Source: Nocardioides sediminis
Lineage (GTDB): Bacteria; Actinomycetota; Actinomycetes; Propionibacteriales; Nocardioidaceae
Assembly: GCF_003047295.1 (NCBI RefSeq)
Contig: NZ_PZYZ01000007.1
Coordinates: 124,001 to 188,000 of the forward strand
DNA: 64,000 bases
Direction of reading: 5' to 3'
The position numbers and the translations under genes were made by a program. Below are positions 34,138 through 41,860 of this stretch, piece by piece. Each line of letters opens with the position of its first letter. Positions within the stretch are counted from its first letter, which is position 1. The notes under the pieces are model-generated. The model worked only from the letters and a program-made list of their open reading frames with translations. It had not been told where the DNA came from and searched no databases.

Positions 34138-35757
34138 TCATCGGCTGCTTGCCCCATCGGCCGCCGGCCCGGTGCCTGACGAGGCGCGACCTGGTCGGAA
34201 GGGCTCGAAGTGCGCGAGCAGCGTCTCCAGCTCGCGGGCAGTGAACACGGCGCGACCGGTGAAGTAGGTCGCCGGATCCTGGAGGAAGGTCGGGTCCAGC
34301 TCCAGCACCTGGGCCATCTCGGCCCAGGCCTGTTCCCGGTAGCCGAGGGCGGCCAGGGCGAGAGCCCGGTACAGCGGACCCCACAGCTGGCCGGGCACGT
34401 GGACCAGGCTCGCCTCGGCGAGCGCGCCGGCGTCGTCGCCCGCGACCAGGCAGGCCAGGGCCGTCACCGAGTGCGCGGAGCCCGGATGCACGGGATTGAT
34501 GCGGAACCCCCGGCGCAACGTCTGCGCCCCACCCGCCCAGTCCCCGGCGACCGCCTGGACCGTGCCGGCCGACATCAGGACCGTCGGGTTCCACGGGGCC
34601 AGGTCGACTGCCCGGGTCGCATGTCGGTGTGCGAGCTCCCACTGTCGTCGCTGCCACGCGGTGCCGGCGAGCACGAGGTACGCCGCCGCGCTGTCCGGAT
34701 CGAGCGCAAGCGCATCCCTGGCCAGCCGCTCGGCGCTGCGCAGCTCGCGGTCTCGCTCCGTCGCGGTCGTTCCCTGGTTGACCTCTGCGTTGTGGATCGC
34801 GCCTCTCATCGCGAGCAGCTCGGCTGTCGACTGCAGCCCCAGTGCCCGGTCGAGGGCTGCCGCCGCCGCGGCGACCGACTCGCTCGTCCCCGTCATCAGG
34901 TAGTCGGTGTAGGCCAGCCGCGCCGCGTGCACCGCGGAGCCGGCATGCTCCTCGCGGGCGAGAGCGCGCCGGAAGATCACACCGGTGGCGTCGCCGACCT
35001 GGCCGGCAACGGCGGCGGCCCACCTGTCGTCGAGCCGCGAACCGTCGAGGTCCGCGGTGGCGACGCACTCAGCGATCCGCCAGGCGACGTCCCCGGACGC
35101 CACGTCGCTGAGCCGGGCCTCGAGAGCGACTGCGTCGTCCGAGCTCGTCAACCTGCCTTCGAGGATGAAGCGGGCACCGAGCGGCCGTGGCGCGGCGTCG
35201 GTGCCGGCCGGGGCGAGCGTGGAAGGCCCGATGACCGTCAACCCCGGGAAGTCGCGCAAGCGGCGGACGATCGCGTCGCACAACGTGCTGCCGAGCAGCT
35301 CGGCGCCCGGCCCGGTGGAGACGAACCGCAGCACCGCGACCGCGACGGCGTCGGGGGACGTCGACGTGTCCGGGCACGGATCGTGTCGGGCGACGACGGG
35401 GTCGTAGGTGCCGGGAGGCAGGGAGATCCGGATCGTGGCGCTCGCGCCCTCAGCGTCGTAGTAGCGCTGGAGTGCCGTGCGCAGACGGCTTGCCTGCACC
35501 CGAACCGACGAGTTCAGCCGGGAGTCGTACGCGGAACGGCCCAGCGCGTGGCGGGCCACAGCGTGCTCGCCGAGACGGTCACCTCGTCCGGCGAGGTGCT
35601 CGGTCACGATGTAGGCGAGGAAGTCCCGTGAGCGCGGAGCAGATCGGAAGGCCTCGCTGTCGAGGATCGCGGTGAGGGCGAGGACCACCGCCTCCGGCGC
35701 GATCACATCGACACCGACCGGTGCTTCCTCGACGCTCGAGCCTCGAGAGTCCGGCAT
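34138..35757 (-). CDS. Winged-helix/TPR regulator of the cyclase-associated type
   Basis: A 539-residue soluble protein. Residues 20-115 match an N-terminal DNA-binding-like domain seen mainly with adenylate cyclases and TolB/TPR proteins of proteobacteria and acidobacteria: RSRDFLAYIVTEHLAGRGD, then ALGRSAYDSRLNSSVRVQASRLRTALQRYY (its VRVQASRLR core is diagnostic), then ISLPPGTYDP. A TolB-like nucleotide-binding-style region follows (about 135-235), and three or more TPR-like helical pairs fill 260-500. No catalytic cyclase domain or membrane helix is present. The upstream 273-base gap toward the CPBP gene holds a small palindrome. The role is probably regulatory. Confidence 0.75.
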   Translation of the reverse strand: MPDSRGSSVEEAPVGVDVIAPEAVVLALTAILDSEAFRSAPRSRDFLAYIVTEHLAGRGDRLGEHAVARHALGRSAYDSRLNSSVRVQASRLRTALQRYYDAEGASATIRISLPPGTYDPVVARHDPCPDTSTSPDAVAVAVLRFVSTGPGAELLGSTLCDAIVRRLRDFPGLTVIGPSTLAPAGTDAAPRPLGARFILEGRLTSSDDAVALEARLSDVASGDVAWRIAECVATADLDGSRLDDRWAAAVAGQVGDATGVIFRRALAREEHAGSAVHAARLAYTDYLMTGTSESVAAAAAALDRALGLQSTAELLAMRGAIHNAEVNQGTTATERDRELRSAERLARDALALDPDSAAAYLVLAGTAWQRRQWELAHRHATRAVDLAPWNPTVLMSAGTVQAVAGDWAGGAQTLRRGFRINPVHPGSAHSVTALACLVAGDDAGALAEASLVHVPGQLWGPLYRALALAALGYREQAWAEMAQVLELDPTFLQDPATYFTGRAVFTARELETLLAHFEPFRPGRASSGTGPAADGASSR

Positions 35758-35934
35758 GCCGTCCTGCCTCTCCTCGACCTTGGACGTGTGGGCGAGAACT
35801 GCCTCGGCGCCCGCCTTGTTCCGCCGCGGTCTGGACCACTGCGAAGCAGCCGTACGACGGAACGTGATGCCAGCGCCCCGGCGGAGGTCGCGTCATACCG
35901 GCGCGCACGCACCACGGGGCGGGGCGCGACCGTC

Positions 35935-35945
35935 GTAACCGTTAC
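35935..35945. promoter_or_regulatory. Small palindrome in the regulator-CPBP intergenic region
   Basis: GTAAC-C-GTTAC has perfect 5-bp arms around a single base. It lies in the 273-base gap between the divergent TPR regulator and CPBP genes, 41 bases before a -10-like TAGCGT (35986-35991) that could serve the CPBP gene. A role as operator is a guess. Nothing else is visible in this gap. Confidence 0.35.
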
Positions 35946-36030
35946 AGGGGGCCCAAGGCCCTACCTCACGCTCAGGGGGTGGCCCTAGCGTCGGGCGCAC
36001 CCAGGACCTCGTGAACCCCGAAGGACCATC

Positions 36031-36816
36031 ATGCGCGTCCAGCCCCGCCCGCTCATCACGGTCGGCCTCGCGGTCGGCTACGTCGCCATCGTGACATTCA
36101 CGTGGGTCCTCGTCGGCCTCGACTACGACACGGTCGGCGACTCGACCTCGAACATCGTCGAGGGCATCGTCCTCCCCATCGCGCTCGCGTCCGCGTTCAC
36201 CGCTGGAGTGACCAGCTACCTCGGCTGGTGGGGACCGGCGATCCGCGAGGACCTGGGCGCGCCCCGCTGGCTGTGGGTCGTCCCGGTCCTCATGTTCCTG
36301 CCGGGACTCGGCTCGTTGCTCGGTGGCTTCGGGCCCGCGGACAGGTCAGCCTCCTACCTCCTGGCGCTGGGGGTTGGCACCTTGCTGGTCGGGTTCGGCG
36401 AGGAGATGCTGACGCGCGGCGCCGGGCTGGTCGGCCTGCGCGGCGGATTCCGGGAGCCGATGGCCTGGTTCTTCAGCTGCCTGCTCTTCGGCCTGCTCCA
36501 CGCACTGAACCTGTTCTTCGGGCAGTCCCTCGGGTCGACCACGCAGCAGATCGCGCTGGCCTTCGTCGCGGGATCCGTGTTCTACCTCACGCGGCGCCTG
36601 GCGGGCACGTTGGTCCTCTGCATGGTGCTGCACGCATGGATCGACTTCACGACGTTCGCGTTCTCGGACGCTGCGAGGGATGCCGAGTCGCTCTTCGCCA
36701 TCTTCGGCCTCCTCCAGTTCCCGGCCTTCGTCCTGGCCATCGTGGGTGTGGTCGTCGTGCTGCGCCGAGGGAGCGACCAGCGCGACAGCGCGCCGGACGC
36801 CCAGCCCGCCGCCTGA
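36031..36816 (+). CDS. CPBP-family intramembrane metalloprotease
   Basis: A 261-residue membrane protein with about 7 hydrophobic segments. The CPBP (Abi/CAAX protease) motifs are present: GFGEEMLTRG with Glu124, Glu125 and Arg129, then FGLLHALN with a histidine near 157, then LHAWIDFTTF. These residues form the glutamate/histidine metal site. Bacterial members process peptides, for example bacteriocins and prenylated or membrane-anchored substrates, or affect membrane homeostasis. An AAGGA site lies 7 bases before the ATG. It is divergent from the TPR regulator gene, which may control it. Confidence 0.88.
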   Translation: MRVQPRPLITVGLAVGYVAIVTFTWVLVGLDYDTVGDSTSNIVEGIVLPIALASAFTAGVTSYLGWWGPAIREDLGAPRWLWVVPVLMFLPGLGSLLGGFGPADRSASYLLALGVGTLLVGFGEEMLTRGAGLVGLRGGFREPMAWFFSCLLFGLLHALNLFFGQSLGSTTQQIALAFVAGSVFYLTRRLAGTLVLCMVLHAWIDFTTFAFSDAARDAESLFAIFGLLQFPAFVLAIVGVVVVLRRGSDQRDSAPDAQPAA

Positions 36817-36925
36817 GCCGGACGAGGACCGGCGGCGACCACGTCATGCCGCGAGTGAAGGATCCGGCAGAGCGACTTGCCACCAGGGTCACACCGAGCT
36901 GCGTCGAGCTTCTCACCCGTGCGCC

Positions 36926-37231
36926 TCACGTCCGTTTGTGGAAGCGGACGGTGCCGTCGGGCGACAGCAGCATGGGCGCCGGGTCTCCCTGGGTCTCCGG
37001 CCCGGCCCGACCCTCCGCTGCGTCCACTCGACGGTAGGTGTCTCCGCTCGCGCTCAGCACCACCGCTTGGGGGAAGTCGAGGAGCTCCACGCCGAAGCCG
37101 TGCTGGTAGAGCGCCACCGCGGGCCCGGGCGGCGAGTCGGACACGTTGCCGGTGAGGTGCGAGTAGCCGGCCAGGATTGCCGCCGCCGAGCACACGCCGG
37201 CGAGACCAGGCTCACCCACCGCGATGCGCAC
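36926..37231 (-). CDS. Small hypothetical protein
   Basis: A 101-residue protein from the GTG at 37231. It has no recognised family. A hydrophobic patch (GVCSAAAILAGYSHLTG) is too weak for a confident membrane segment, and the segment SPPGPAVALYQHGFGVELLDFP and the C-terminal strand MLLSPDGTVRFHKR look like beta structure. It converges on the CPBP gene, and its start faces the DUF4396 promoter region. The frame is open further upstream, but the GTG marks where coding bias begins. Support is moderate. Confidence 0.5.
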   Translation of the reverse strand: MRIAVGEPGLAGVCSAAAILAGYSHLTGNVSDSPPGPAVALYQHGFGVELLDFPQAVVLSASGDTYRRVDAAEGRAGPETQGDPAPMLLSPDGTVRFHKRT

Positions 37232-37337
37232 GGTCGCGAGCCTAGGGGCGGCCCAGGACGCGCATGAGGAGGGGCGCTCCGATCTACCCCGTTCACGGCA
37301 GGCGACCCGCGCGGACAACCCGCGACCGTGGACAACT

Positions 37338-37364
37338 GGAATATACCCCCCTAGGGTATGTGTT
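37338..37364 (+). promoter_or_regulatory. Possible ECF-type promoter of the DUF4396 gene
   Basis: GGAAT (37338-37342) and GTT (37362-37364) are 19 bases apart, close to the SigR/SigH pattern GGAAT-N18/19-GTT. The CsoR-like palindrome lies between the two elements, as expected of a repressed promoter. Confidence 0.4.
37343..37359. promoter_or_regulatory. CsoR-like operator upstream of the DUF4396 gene
   Basis: ATACCC (37343-37348) and GGGTAT (37354-37359) form perfect inverted arms separated by CCCTA. This matches the ATACCC-spacer-GGGTAT sites bound by CsoR/RcnR-family metal-responsive repressors in actinobacteria. It lies 47 bases before the ATG of the His-rich membrane protein gene. No csoR gene is in the window. 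Confidence 0.7.
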
Positions 37365-37406
37365 CAGCGAGCAGAACCGTCCACGACACCAGCCGGAGGT
37401 AGACCG

Positions 37407-38129
37407 ATGGCCAGCACGTCCCACGGGCAGCACCACGAGACCAACCCCACGCACCACGAGAGCCACCAGGGAGCCCAGGACCACCAGGCCCACCAGGGGC
37501 ACGACATGGGTGGCACGCGCTCCATGGCGCTGAGCGCGACCCTGCACTGCCTGACGGGCTGTGCCATCGGCGAGATCGCCGGACTGATGATCGGCACCGC
37601 CATCGGGCTGGCGACCGGGTGGACCATCGTGCTGGCGGTCTCCCTCGCCTTCCTCTTCGGCTACGCACTCTCGACCCTGCCGCTCCTCAAGGCCGGGCTC
37701 GGGCTGGGCGCGGCGCTCTCGGTCGTCCTCGCCGCCGACACGCTCTCCATCGCCACCATGGAGGTGGTCGACAACGCGGTCATGGCAGTCATCCCCGGTG
37801 CCATGGACGCGGGTCTCGTCAACCCGGTCTTCTGGGTCAGCATGATGATCGCGCTGACCGCCGCCTTCTTCGCGGCCTACCCCGTCAACCGGTTCCTGAT
37901 GGCGCGGGGGAAGGGCCACGCGCTGACCCACGAGTACCACGGCGCTGAGGCCGCCACTGGTGCCCGGCGGTTCATCCCCTCGCTGGCCACCTCCACGCTC
38001 GTAGGGGTCATCGTCGCCTTCATGCTGGGCGGCCTGGTGGTCTCCGTGGCTGCCGAGCTGGGGGAGGACACCGACGACGCCGGGGCCGGTGGCGGGCACG
38101 CCCTGTCGTCGACGACCCGGCACGGTTGA
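37407..38129 (+). CDS. DUF4396 membrane protein with His-rich N-terminus
   Basis: A 240-residue membrane protein of the DUF4396 family. Residues 1-36 are cytosolic- or surface-exposed and carry about ten histidines plus Met (HGQHHET, HHESHQ, HQAHQGHDMGG), a likely metal-binding tail. About five hydrophobic segments follow, including LHCLTGCAIGEIAGLMIGTA with two cysteines and SIATMEVVDNAVMAVIPGAM with Met residues, then SLATSTLVGVIVAFMLGG. A strong GGAGGT site precedes the ATG. A CsoR-like operator lies upstream, so copper-responsive expression and a role in copper handling are inferred. The function of DUF4396 is not established. Confidence 0.87.
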   Translation: MASTSHGQHHETNPTHHESHQGAQDHQAHQGHDMGGTRSMALSATLHCLTGCAIGEIAGLMIGTAIGLATGWTIVLAVSLAFLFGYALSTLPLLKAGLGLGAALSVVLAADTLSIATMEVVDNAVMAVIPGAMDAGLVNPVFWVSMMIALTAAFFAAYPVNRFLMARGKGHALTHEYHGAEAATGARRFIPSLATSTLVGVIVAFMLGGLVVSVAAELGEDTDDAGAGGGHALSSTTRHG

Positions 38130-38164
38130 GTCGGCGCCCGCCGACACCCGTGCGGCGCGTGACG

Positions 38165-38986
38165 TCAGCCGGAGGCCGGACCCTGCTCGACCGAGCAGAA
38201 CCACGTCGTACGGCCGCCGACCGTGGCCCGTTGCATCGGAGCACCGCACCGCGGGCAGTGGCCGCCGGCGACGCGGTGCTCCATCACCTCGCCCGTGTGC
38301 ACCCCGCCGTTGCGGATCGCGGCCCTCGTGGCCTTCCGCAGCGACCGGTGCAGGGCGGTGAGCGTGTCGTGGTCGAGGGTGTCCACCCTCCGGCGCGGGT
38401 CGACCGCGGCCTGCCACAGCGTCTCGTCGGCCAGCAGGTTGCCGACGCCCGCGATCACCGACTGGTCGAGCAGCCGGGCCTTGACCGGAGCCGTGCCGCG
38501 ACCCACCCGGGAGCGGAACTCCGCCACCCCGACCTCCGCGGCGTCGGGGCCGAGGCGGTCCAGGTCCGGGTCGAGGCGCACCCGTCCGAGCCGGCGCTTG
38601 TCGAAGAGCCGCAGCTCCCCGCCGTCGGCGAAGCGGATGGTGAAGCGGTCCCAGGCGAGGTCGCGGTCCGGGGAGGTGGCGGTGAGCCCCCGCACCCGGT
38701 CGCCGCCCTCCACGGGGTCGCCGGACGGGTCCGTGACCACGATCCGCCCGCTCATGCCGAGGTGGATCCCGAGGACCGGTCCGTCGGACGAGGTCTCGCA
38801 CCACATGCTCTTGCCGCGCCGCAGCGCCACCGTCAGCCGGCGCCCCACCAGGGCCGAGCGGATCTCGCCGGTGGCGTGCGGTCGGCACACCCACGTGTCG
38901 GTGTCGTCGACGTCCGCGACCTCGCGGTCGAGCGCGCCGGCCTCGATCACGGCGCGCGCGCTCTCCACCTCGGGCAGCTCGGGCAC
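38165..38986 (-). CDS. nei: Endonuclease VIII / formamidopyrimidine-DNA glycosylase family protein (Nei-like)
   Basis: A 273-residue bifunctional glycosylase/AP lyase of base-excision repair. After loss of the initiator the N-terminus is PELPEVESAR, giving the catalytic proline and glutamate. The H2TH region reads LLDQSVIAGVGNLLADETLW, and the RRGKSMW lysine is conserved. The C-terminal zinc finger starts CPRC and has GGRTTWFC, but the fourth cysteine position is glutamate (CSVEQ), so the finger is C3-type or altered. The GTG at 38986 is fixed by the PELPEVE start. It lies 5 bases after map in a two-gene operon. Confidence 0.9.
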   Translation of the reverse strand: MPELPEVESARAVIEAGALDREVADVDDTDTWVCRPHATGEIRSALVGRRLTVALRRGKSMWCETSSDGPVLGIHLGMSGRIVVTDPSGDPVEGGDRVRGLTATSPDRDLAWDRFTIRFADGGELRLFDKRRLGRVRLDPDLDRLGPDAAEVGVAEFRSRVGRGTAPVKARLLDQSVIAGVGNLLADETLWQAAVDPRRRVDTLDHDTLTALHRSLRKATRAAIRNGGVHTGEVMEHRVAGGHCPRCGAPMQRATVGGRTTWFCSVEQGPASG

Positions 38987-38991
38987 GGCCG

Positions 38992-39759
38992 TCAGTCCCG
39001 GGCCGTGAGCACCAACGGGCCGTCCTCGGTGATCGCCACCGTGTGCTCCATGTGCGCGCCGCGGGAGCCGTCCGCGCTGCGGAGCGTCCACCCGTCCGGG
39101 TCGGTGTAGATCTCGTCGGTGGTGTGCAGGAACCACGGCTCGATCGCGATCACCAGGCCGGGCTGGAGCTTGAAGCCGCGCCCCGGGGTGCCGTCGTTGG
39201 GGATGTGCGGGTCGCCGTGCATCGTCCGCCCGACACCGTGGCCGCCGAACTGGAGGTTGATGCCCAGGCCGGCGCCGCGCGCCACCGAACCGATCGCGTG
39301 GGCGATGTCCCCGATCCGGTTGCCGGGCCGGGCCGCGTCGATGCCGGCGTCGAGGGCCTGACCGGTGACCTCGATCAGGCGCAGGTCCTCCGGGCGCGGC
39401 GTACCGACGACGAAGGAGAGCGCCGAGTCGGAGACCCAGCCGTCGACGGCCACCGCGAAGTCGAGCGTCAGCAGGTCGCCGTCCGCGAGGTCGTAGTCGT
39501 GGGGGAGGCCGTGAAGCACCGCGTCGTTGACCGAGGTGCAGATGACCTTGCCGAACGGGGAGGCGCCGAACGACGGGTGGTAGTCGATGTAGCAGGACTC
39601 GGCCCCCCGACGGCGGATCATGTCGTGCGCGATCTCGTCGATCTCGAGCAGGTTGGTGCCGACGTCGACCACCTTCGACAGGTGCGTCAGCACCTCGGCC
39701 ACGAAGCGCCCGGCGGGTCGCATCTGCTCGATCTGGGAGGGGCTGCGCATCTCGATCAC
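38992..39759 (-). CDS. map: Type I methionine aminopeptidase
   Basis: A 255-residue cytosolic enzyme that removes the initiator methionine from nascent proteins. The metal ligands fall in LLTLDFAVAVDGWVSDSAL (two Asp), GHGVGRTMHGDPHIPN (His), IAIEPWF (Glu) and HMEHTVAI (Glu). The YIDYHPSFGASPFGKVICTSVNDAVLHG segment holds the S1 pocket and histidine. It has no long N-terminal zinc-finger extension. The GTG at 39759 gives the usual VIEMRSPSQIEQMR start. It is followed closely by the Nei-like gene. Confidence 0.95.
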   Translation of the reverse strand: MIEMRSPSQIEQMRPAGRFVAEVLTHLSKVVDVGTNLLEIDEIAHDMIRRRGAESCYIDYHPSFGASPFGKVICTSVNDAVLHGLPHDYDLADGDLLTLDFAVAVDGWVSDSALSFVVGTPRPEDLRLIEVTGQALDAGIDAARPGNRIGDIAHAIGSVARGAGLGINLQFGGHGVGRTMHGDPHIPNDGTPGRGFKLQPGLVIAIEPWFLHTTDEIYTDPDGWTLRSADGSRGAHMEHTVAITEDGPLVLTARD

Positions 39760-39813
39760 ACCGGCCAGCCTAGGGGCGCGACCGAAGGGGTCGCCCGACG
39801 CCCGCCGGAGCAC

Positions 39814-39819
39814 TAGCCT
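39814..39819 (+). promoter_or_regulatory. -10-like hexamer for the lipase gene
   Basis: TAGCCT ends 7 nt before the ATG at 39827, consistent with leaderless transcription. Confidence 0.45.
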
Positions 39820-39826
39820 GCCCGGC

Positions 39827-40690
39827 ATGGCTGCCACCCGGTCCTCCTTCACGTCCCCGTCCGACGCGACCGCCCTGGCGACGTACACCTGGGACGACGT
39901 CGCCGACCCGGTCGGCGTCGTCCAGGTCGCCCACGGGCTCGCCGAGCACTCCGAGCGGTACGGGCGCCTGGCCGAGGCGCTCAACGCCGCCGGCTACGTC
40001 GTCCACGCCCTCGACCACCGCGGCCACGGCGCGTCGATCACCGACCGGGCCGGGGACTTCGGACCGGTCGGCTTCGAGGGGCTGATCGCCGACGTCGCGG
40101 CGTACGGCGCCTCGTTGCGGGCCGCGCGCCCGGACCTGCCGTTGTTCCTCGTCGCCCACTCGATGGGCTCCTTCGCCGCCCAGTCGGTGCTGCTCGAGCA
40201 CTCCGACCTGTACGACGGCGTGGTGCTGTCCGGCTCGACGGCCCTCGACCTGCTCGCCGCCGGGCTCGCGCAGGCAGAGGGCCCGGTCGGCCTCGAGGCC
40301 TTCAACGCGGGGTTCGAGCCGCGTACCGGCTACGAGTGGCTCTCCCGCGACGAGACCGAGGTCGACGCCTACGTCGCCGACCCGCTCTGCGGCTTCGACC
40401 TGCCCGACGAGACGGTGCCGGCCCTGTTCGGCGCCGCCGCCACGCTGGCCGACCCAGCCAGCCTCGCGCGCATCCGTCCCGACCTGCCGATCCTCGTCGC
40501 CTCGGGCGAGGCCGACCCGCTGGCCGGGGGCGGGGAGCTGGTGCAGGTGCTGGCCCAGCGCTACCGCGACGCCGGCGTCCGGGACGTCACGGTCCGGGTG
40601 TACGCCGGCGCGCGGCACGAGATCTTCAACGAGACCAACCGCGACGAGGTCACCGAGGACGTCATCGGGTGGCTCGACGCCCACCGGTGA
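39827..40690 (+). CDS. Alpha/beta-hydrolase, monoacylglycerol lipase-like
   Basis: A 287-residue serine hydrolase of the Hydrolase_4 type. The oxyanion segment is QVAHGLAEHSERYGRLAEAL, with the HGLAEH motif of bacterial monoacylglycerol lipases. DHRGHG follows, the nucleophile elbow is AHSMGSF, and the acid and histidine lie in ASGEADPLA and YAGARHEIFNE. It has no signal peptide. It probably cleaves monoacylglycerol or lysophospholipid. It is divergent from map, with 67 bases between the starts, and converges on the thioredoxin-rhodanese gene. Confidence 0.9.
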   Translation: MAATRSSFTSPSDATALATYTWDDVADPVGVVQVAHGLAEHSERYGRLAEALNAAGYVVHALDHRGHGASITDRAGDFGPVGFEGLIADVAAYGASLRAARPDLPLFLVAHSMGSFAAQSVLLEHSDLYDGVVLSGSTALDLLAAGLAQAEGPVGLEAFNAGFEPRTGYEWLSRDETEVDAYVADPLCGFDLPDETVPALFGAAATLADPASLARIRPDLPILVASGEADPLAGGGELVQVLAQRYRDAGVRDVTVRVYAGARHEIFNETNRDEVTEDVIGWLDAHR

Positions 40691-40717
40691 GCGCCGAGCC
40701 GGTGCCGACTCGCGGCG

Positions 40718-41383
40718 TCACCGCTCGAGCGGCCAGCCCCGCTGGGCCCACCCACCGGTGCCGTCGGACACGTTGACCGCGTCGACCCCGTTGGCGTTGA
40801 GGTACTCGGTGATGGCCCGGCTGCGGTTGCCGCTCTGGCAGATCACGTGCACCCGGCGGTCCGTGGGGACCTCGGCCAGGCGCTGGGGGACGTCGTTCAT
40901 CGGGATGTGGACGGCCCCGGGCACGTGCCCCGCGGCGAACTCGTCCTGCTCGCGCACGTCGAGGACGTAGCCGCCGCCGGCGTGCTCGGCCGCGAAGGAG
41001 TCCAGGTCGACCTCGCTGGGGTTGGCCTCGGCCTCGGCGATCTGGGCGCGGATCGCGTCCATGTCGAGACCGCGGGCCTGCTCGATCACGCCCTCCAGGG
41101 CCTGCGGCGGCAGCGCGCCGGCCTGGTTGAAGAGCAGGATGCCGTCGCGGAAGAGCATCAGCGTCGGGATCGAGGTGATCCCCGCCTCGCCGGCGAGCTG
41201 CTGCTCGGCCTCGGTGTCGACCTTGCCGAAGACGATGTCGGGGTGCTTCTCGGACGCCGCCTCGAAGACCGGCCCGAACTGCTTGCACGGCCCGCACCAC
41301 TCGGCCCAGAAGTCGACGAGGACGATGCCCTCACCCACGACGGTGTCCTCGAAGTTGGCGGCGGTCAGCTCTCGGGTGCTCAT
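40718..41383 (-). CDS. Thioredoxin-rhodanese fusion protein
   Basis: A 221-residue cytosolic fusion. Residues 1-105 form a complete thioredoxin with WCGPC (Cys30 and Cys33) and the cis-proline loop TSIPT. A linker of about 25 residues leads to a rhodanese domain (about 125-221) with catalytic Cys182 in CQSGNRS. A rhodanese carries a persulfide on its cysteine; a thioredoxin reduces disulfides or persulfides, so the two may work as one sulfur-transfer and reduction unit. Both active sites look intact. The neighbours give no pathway, and no thioredoxin reductase with CxxC is in the window. Confidence 0.93.
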   Translation of the reverse strand: MSTRELTAANFEDTVVGEGIVLVDFWAEWCGPCKQFGPVFEAASEKHPDIVFGKVDTEAEQQLAGEAGITSIPTLMLFRDGILLFNQAGALPPQALEGVIEQARGLDMDAIRAQIAEAEANPSEVDLDSFAAEHAGGGYVLDVREQDEFAAGHVPGAVHIPMNDVPQRLAEVPTDRRVHVICQSGNRSRAITEYLNANGVDAVNVSDGTGGWAQRGWPLER

Positions 41384-41485
41384 GCCTGCCAGCGTAAGAG
41401 GTGGGTCCGCACGACCTATGGCTCGACCCCCGAGCCGGACGTAGCGTGGCAGGGGGACCCGTCGGGTCCGGGAAGCGGGGACGTC

Positions 41486-41860
41486 ATGTCAGGCCAGGAG
41501 AACATCGAGAAGACCAAGGCGGCGTACGCGGCCTTCTCCGCAGGGGACGTCGAGGCCGCGAGCGCGGACCTCGACGACCAGATCGAGTGGATCGTGGCGG
41601 GCAACAGCGCGATCTCGGGCACCTACCGGGGCAAGGAGGAGGTCCTCGGCTTCTGGATGCGGCTCGCCGGCAAGGGCTTCTCGACCCGTCCCGAGCACTT
41701 CCTGGCCGACGACGAGCGGGTCGTGGTGCTCACCAACATCACCGTGGACGGCGAGAGCGCCGACCAGGCCGACGTGCTGACCTTCCGCGACGGGAAGGTC
41801 GTGAAGTTCCAGTCCGCCGGGGACACCGCGATGCAGGAGCGCGTCTGGGGCAGCAAGTAG
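41486..41860 (+). CDS. NTF2/SnoaL-like domain protein
   Basis: A 124-residue single-domain protein. The start IEKTKAAYAAFSAGDVEAASADL is the typical helix pair of SnoaL-like proteins, followed by IEWIVAGNSAISGTYRGKEEV and the DVLTFRDGKVVKFQS strands. The fold forms a cone-shaped pocket used by epoxide hydrolases, isomerases or ligand-binding proteins. The catalytic set is not clear. The ATG has a GGAAG-like site upstream. Its stop directly abuts the end of the GNAT gene on the other strand. Confidence 0.82.
   Translation: MSGQENIEKTKAAYAAFSAGDVEAASADLDDQIEWIVAGNSAISGTYRGKEEVLGFWMRLAGKGFSTRPEHFLADDERVVVLTNITVDGESADQADVLTFRDGKVVKFQSAGDTAMQERVWGSK

Noticed and set aside
37264..37533. An 89-codon frame over the DUF4396 promoter and start
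   Set aside because: It overlaps the operator and the well-supported DUF4396 gene in another frame, and its translation is biased and without motifs.
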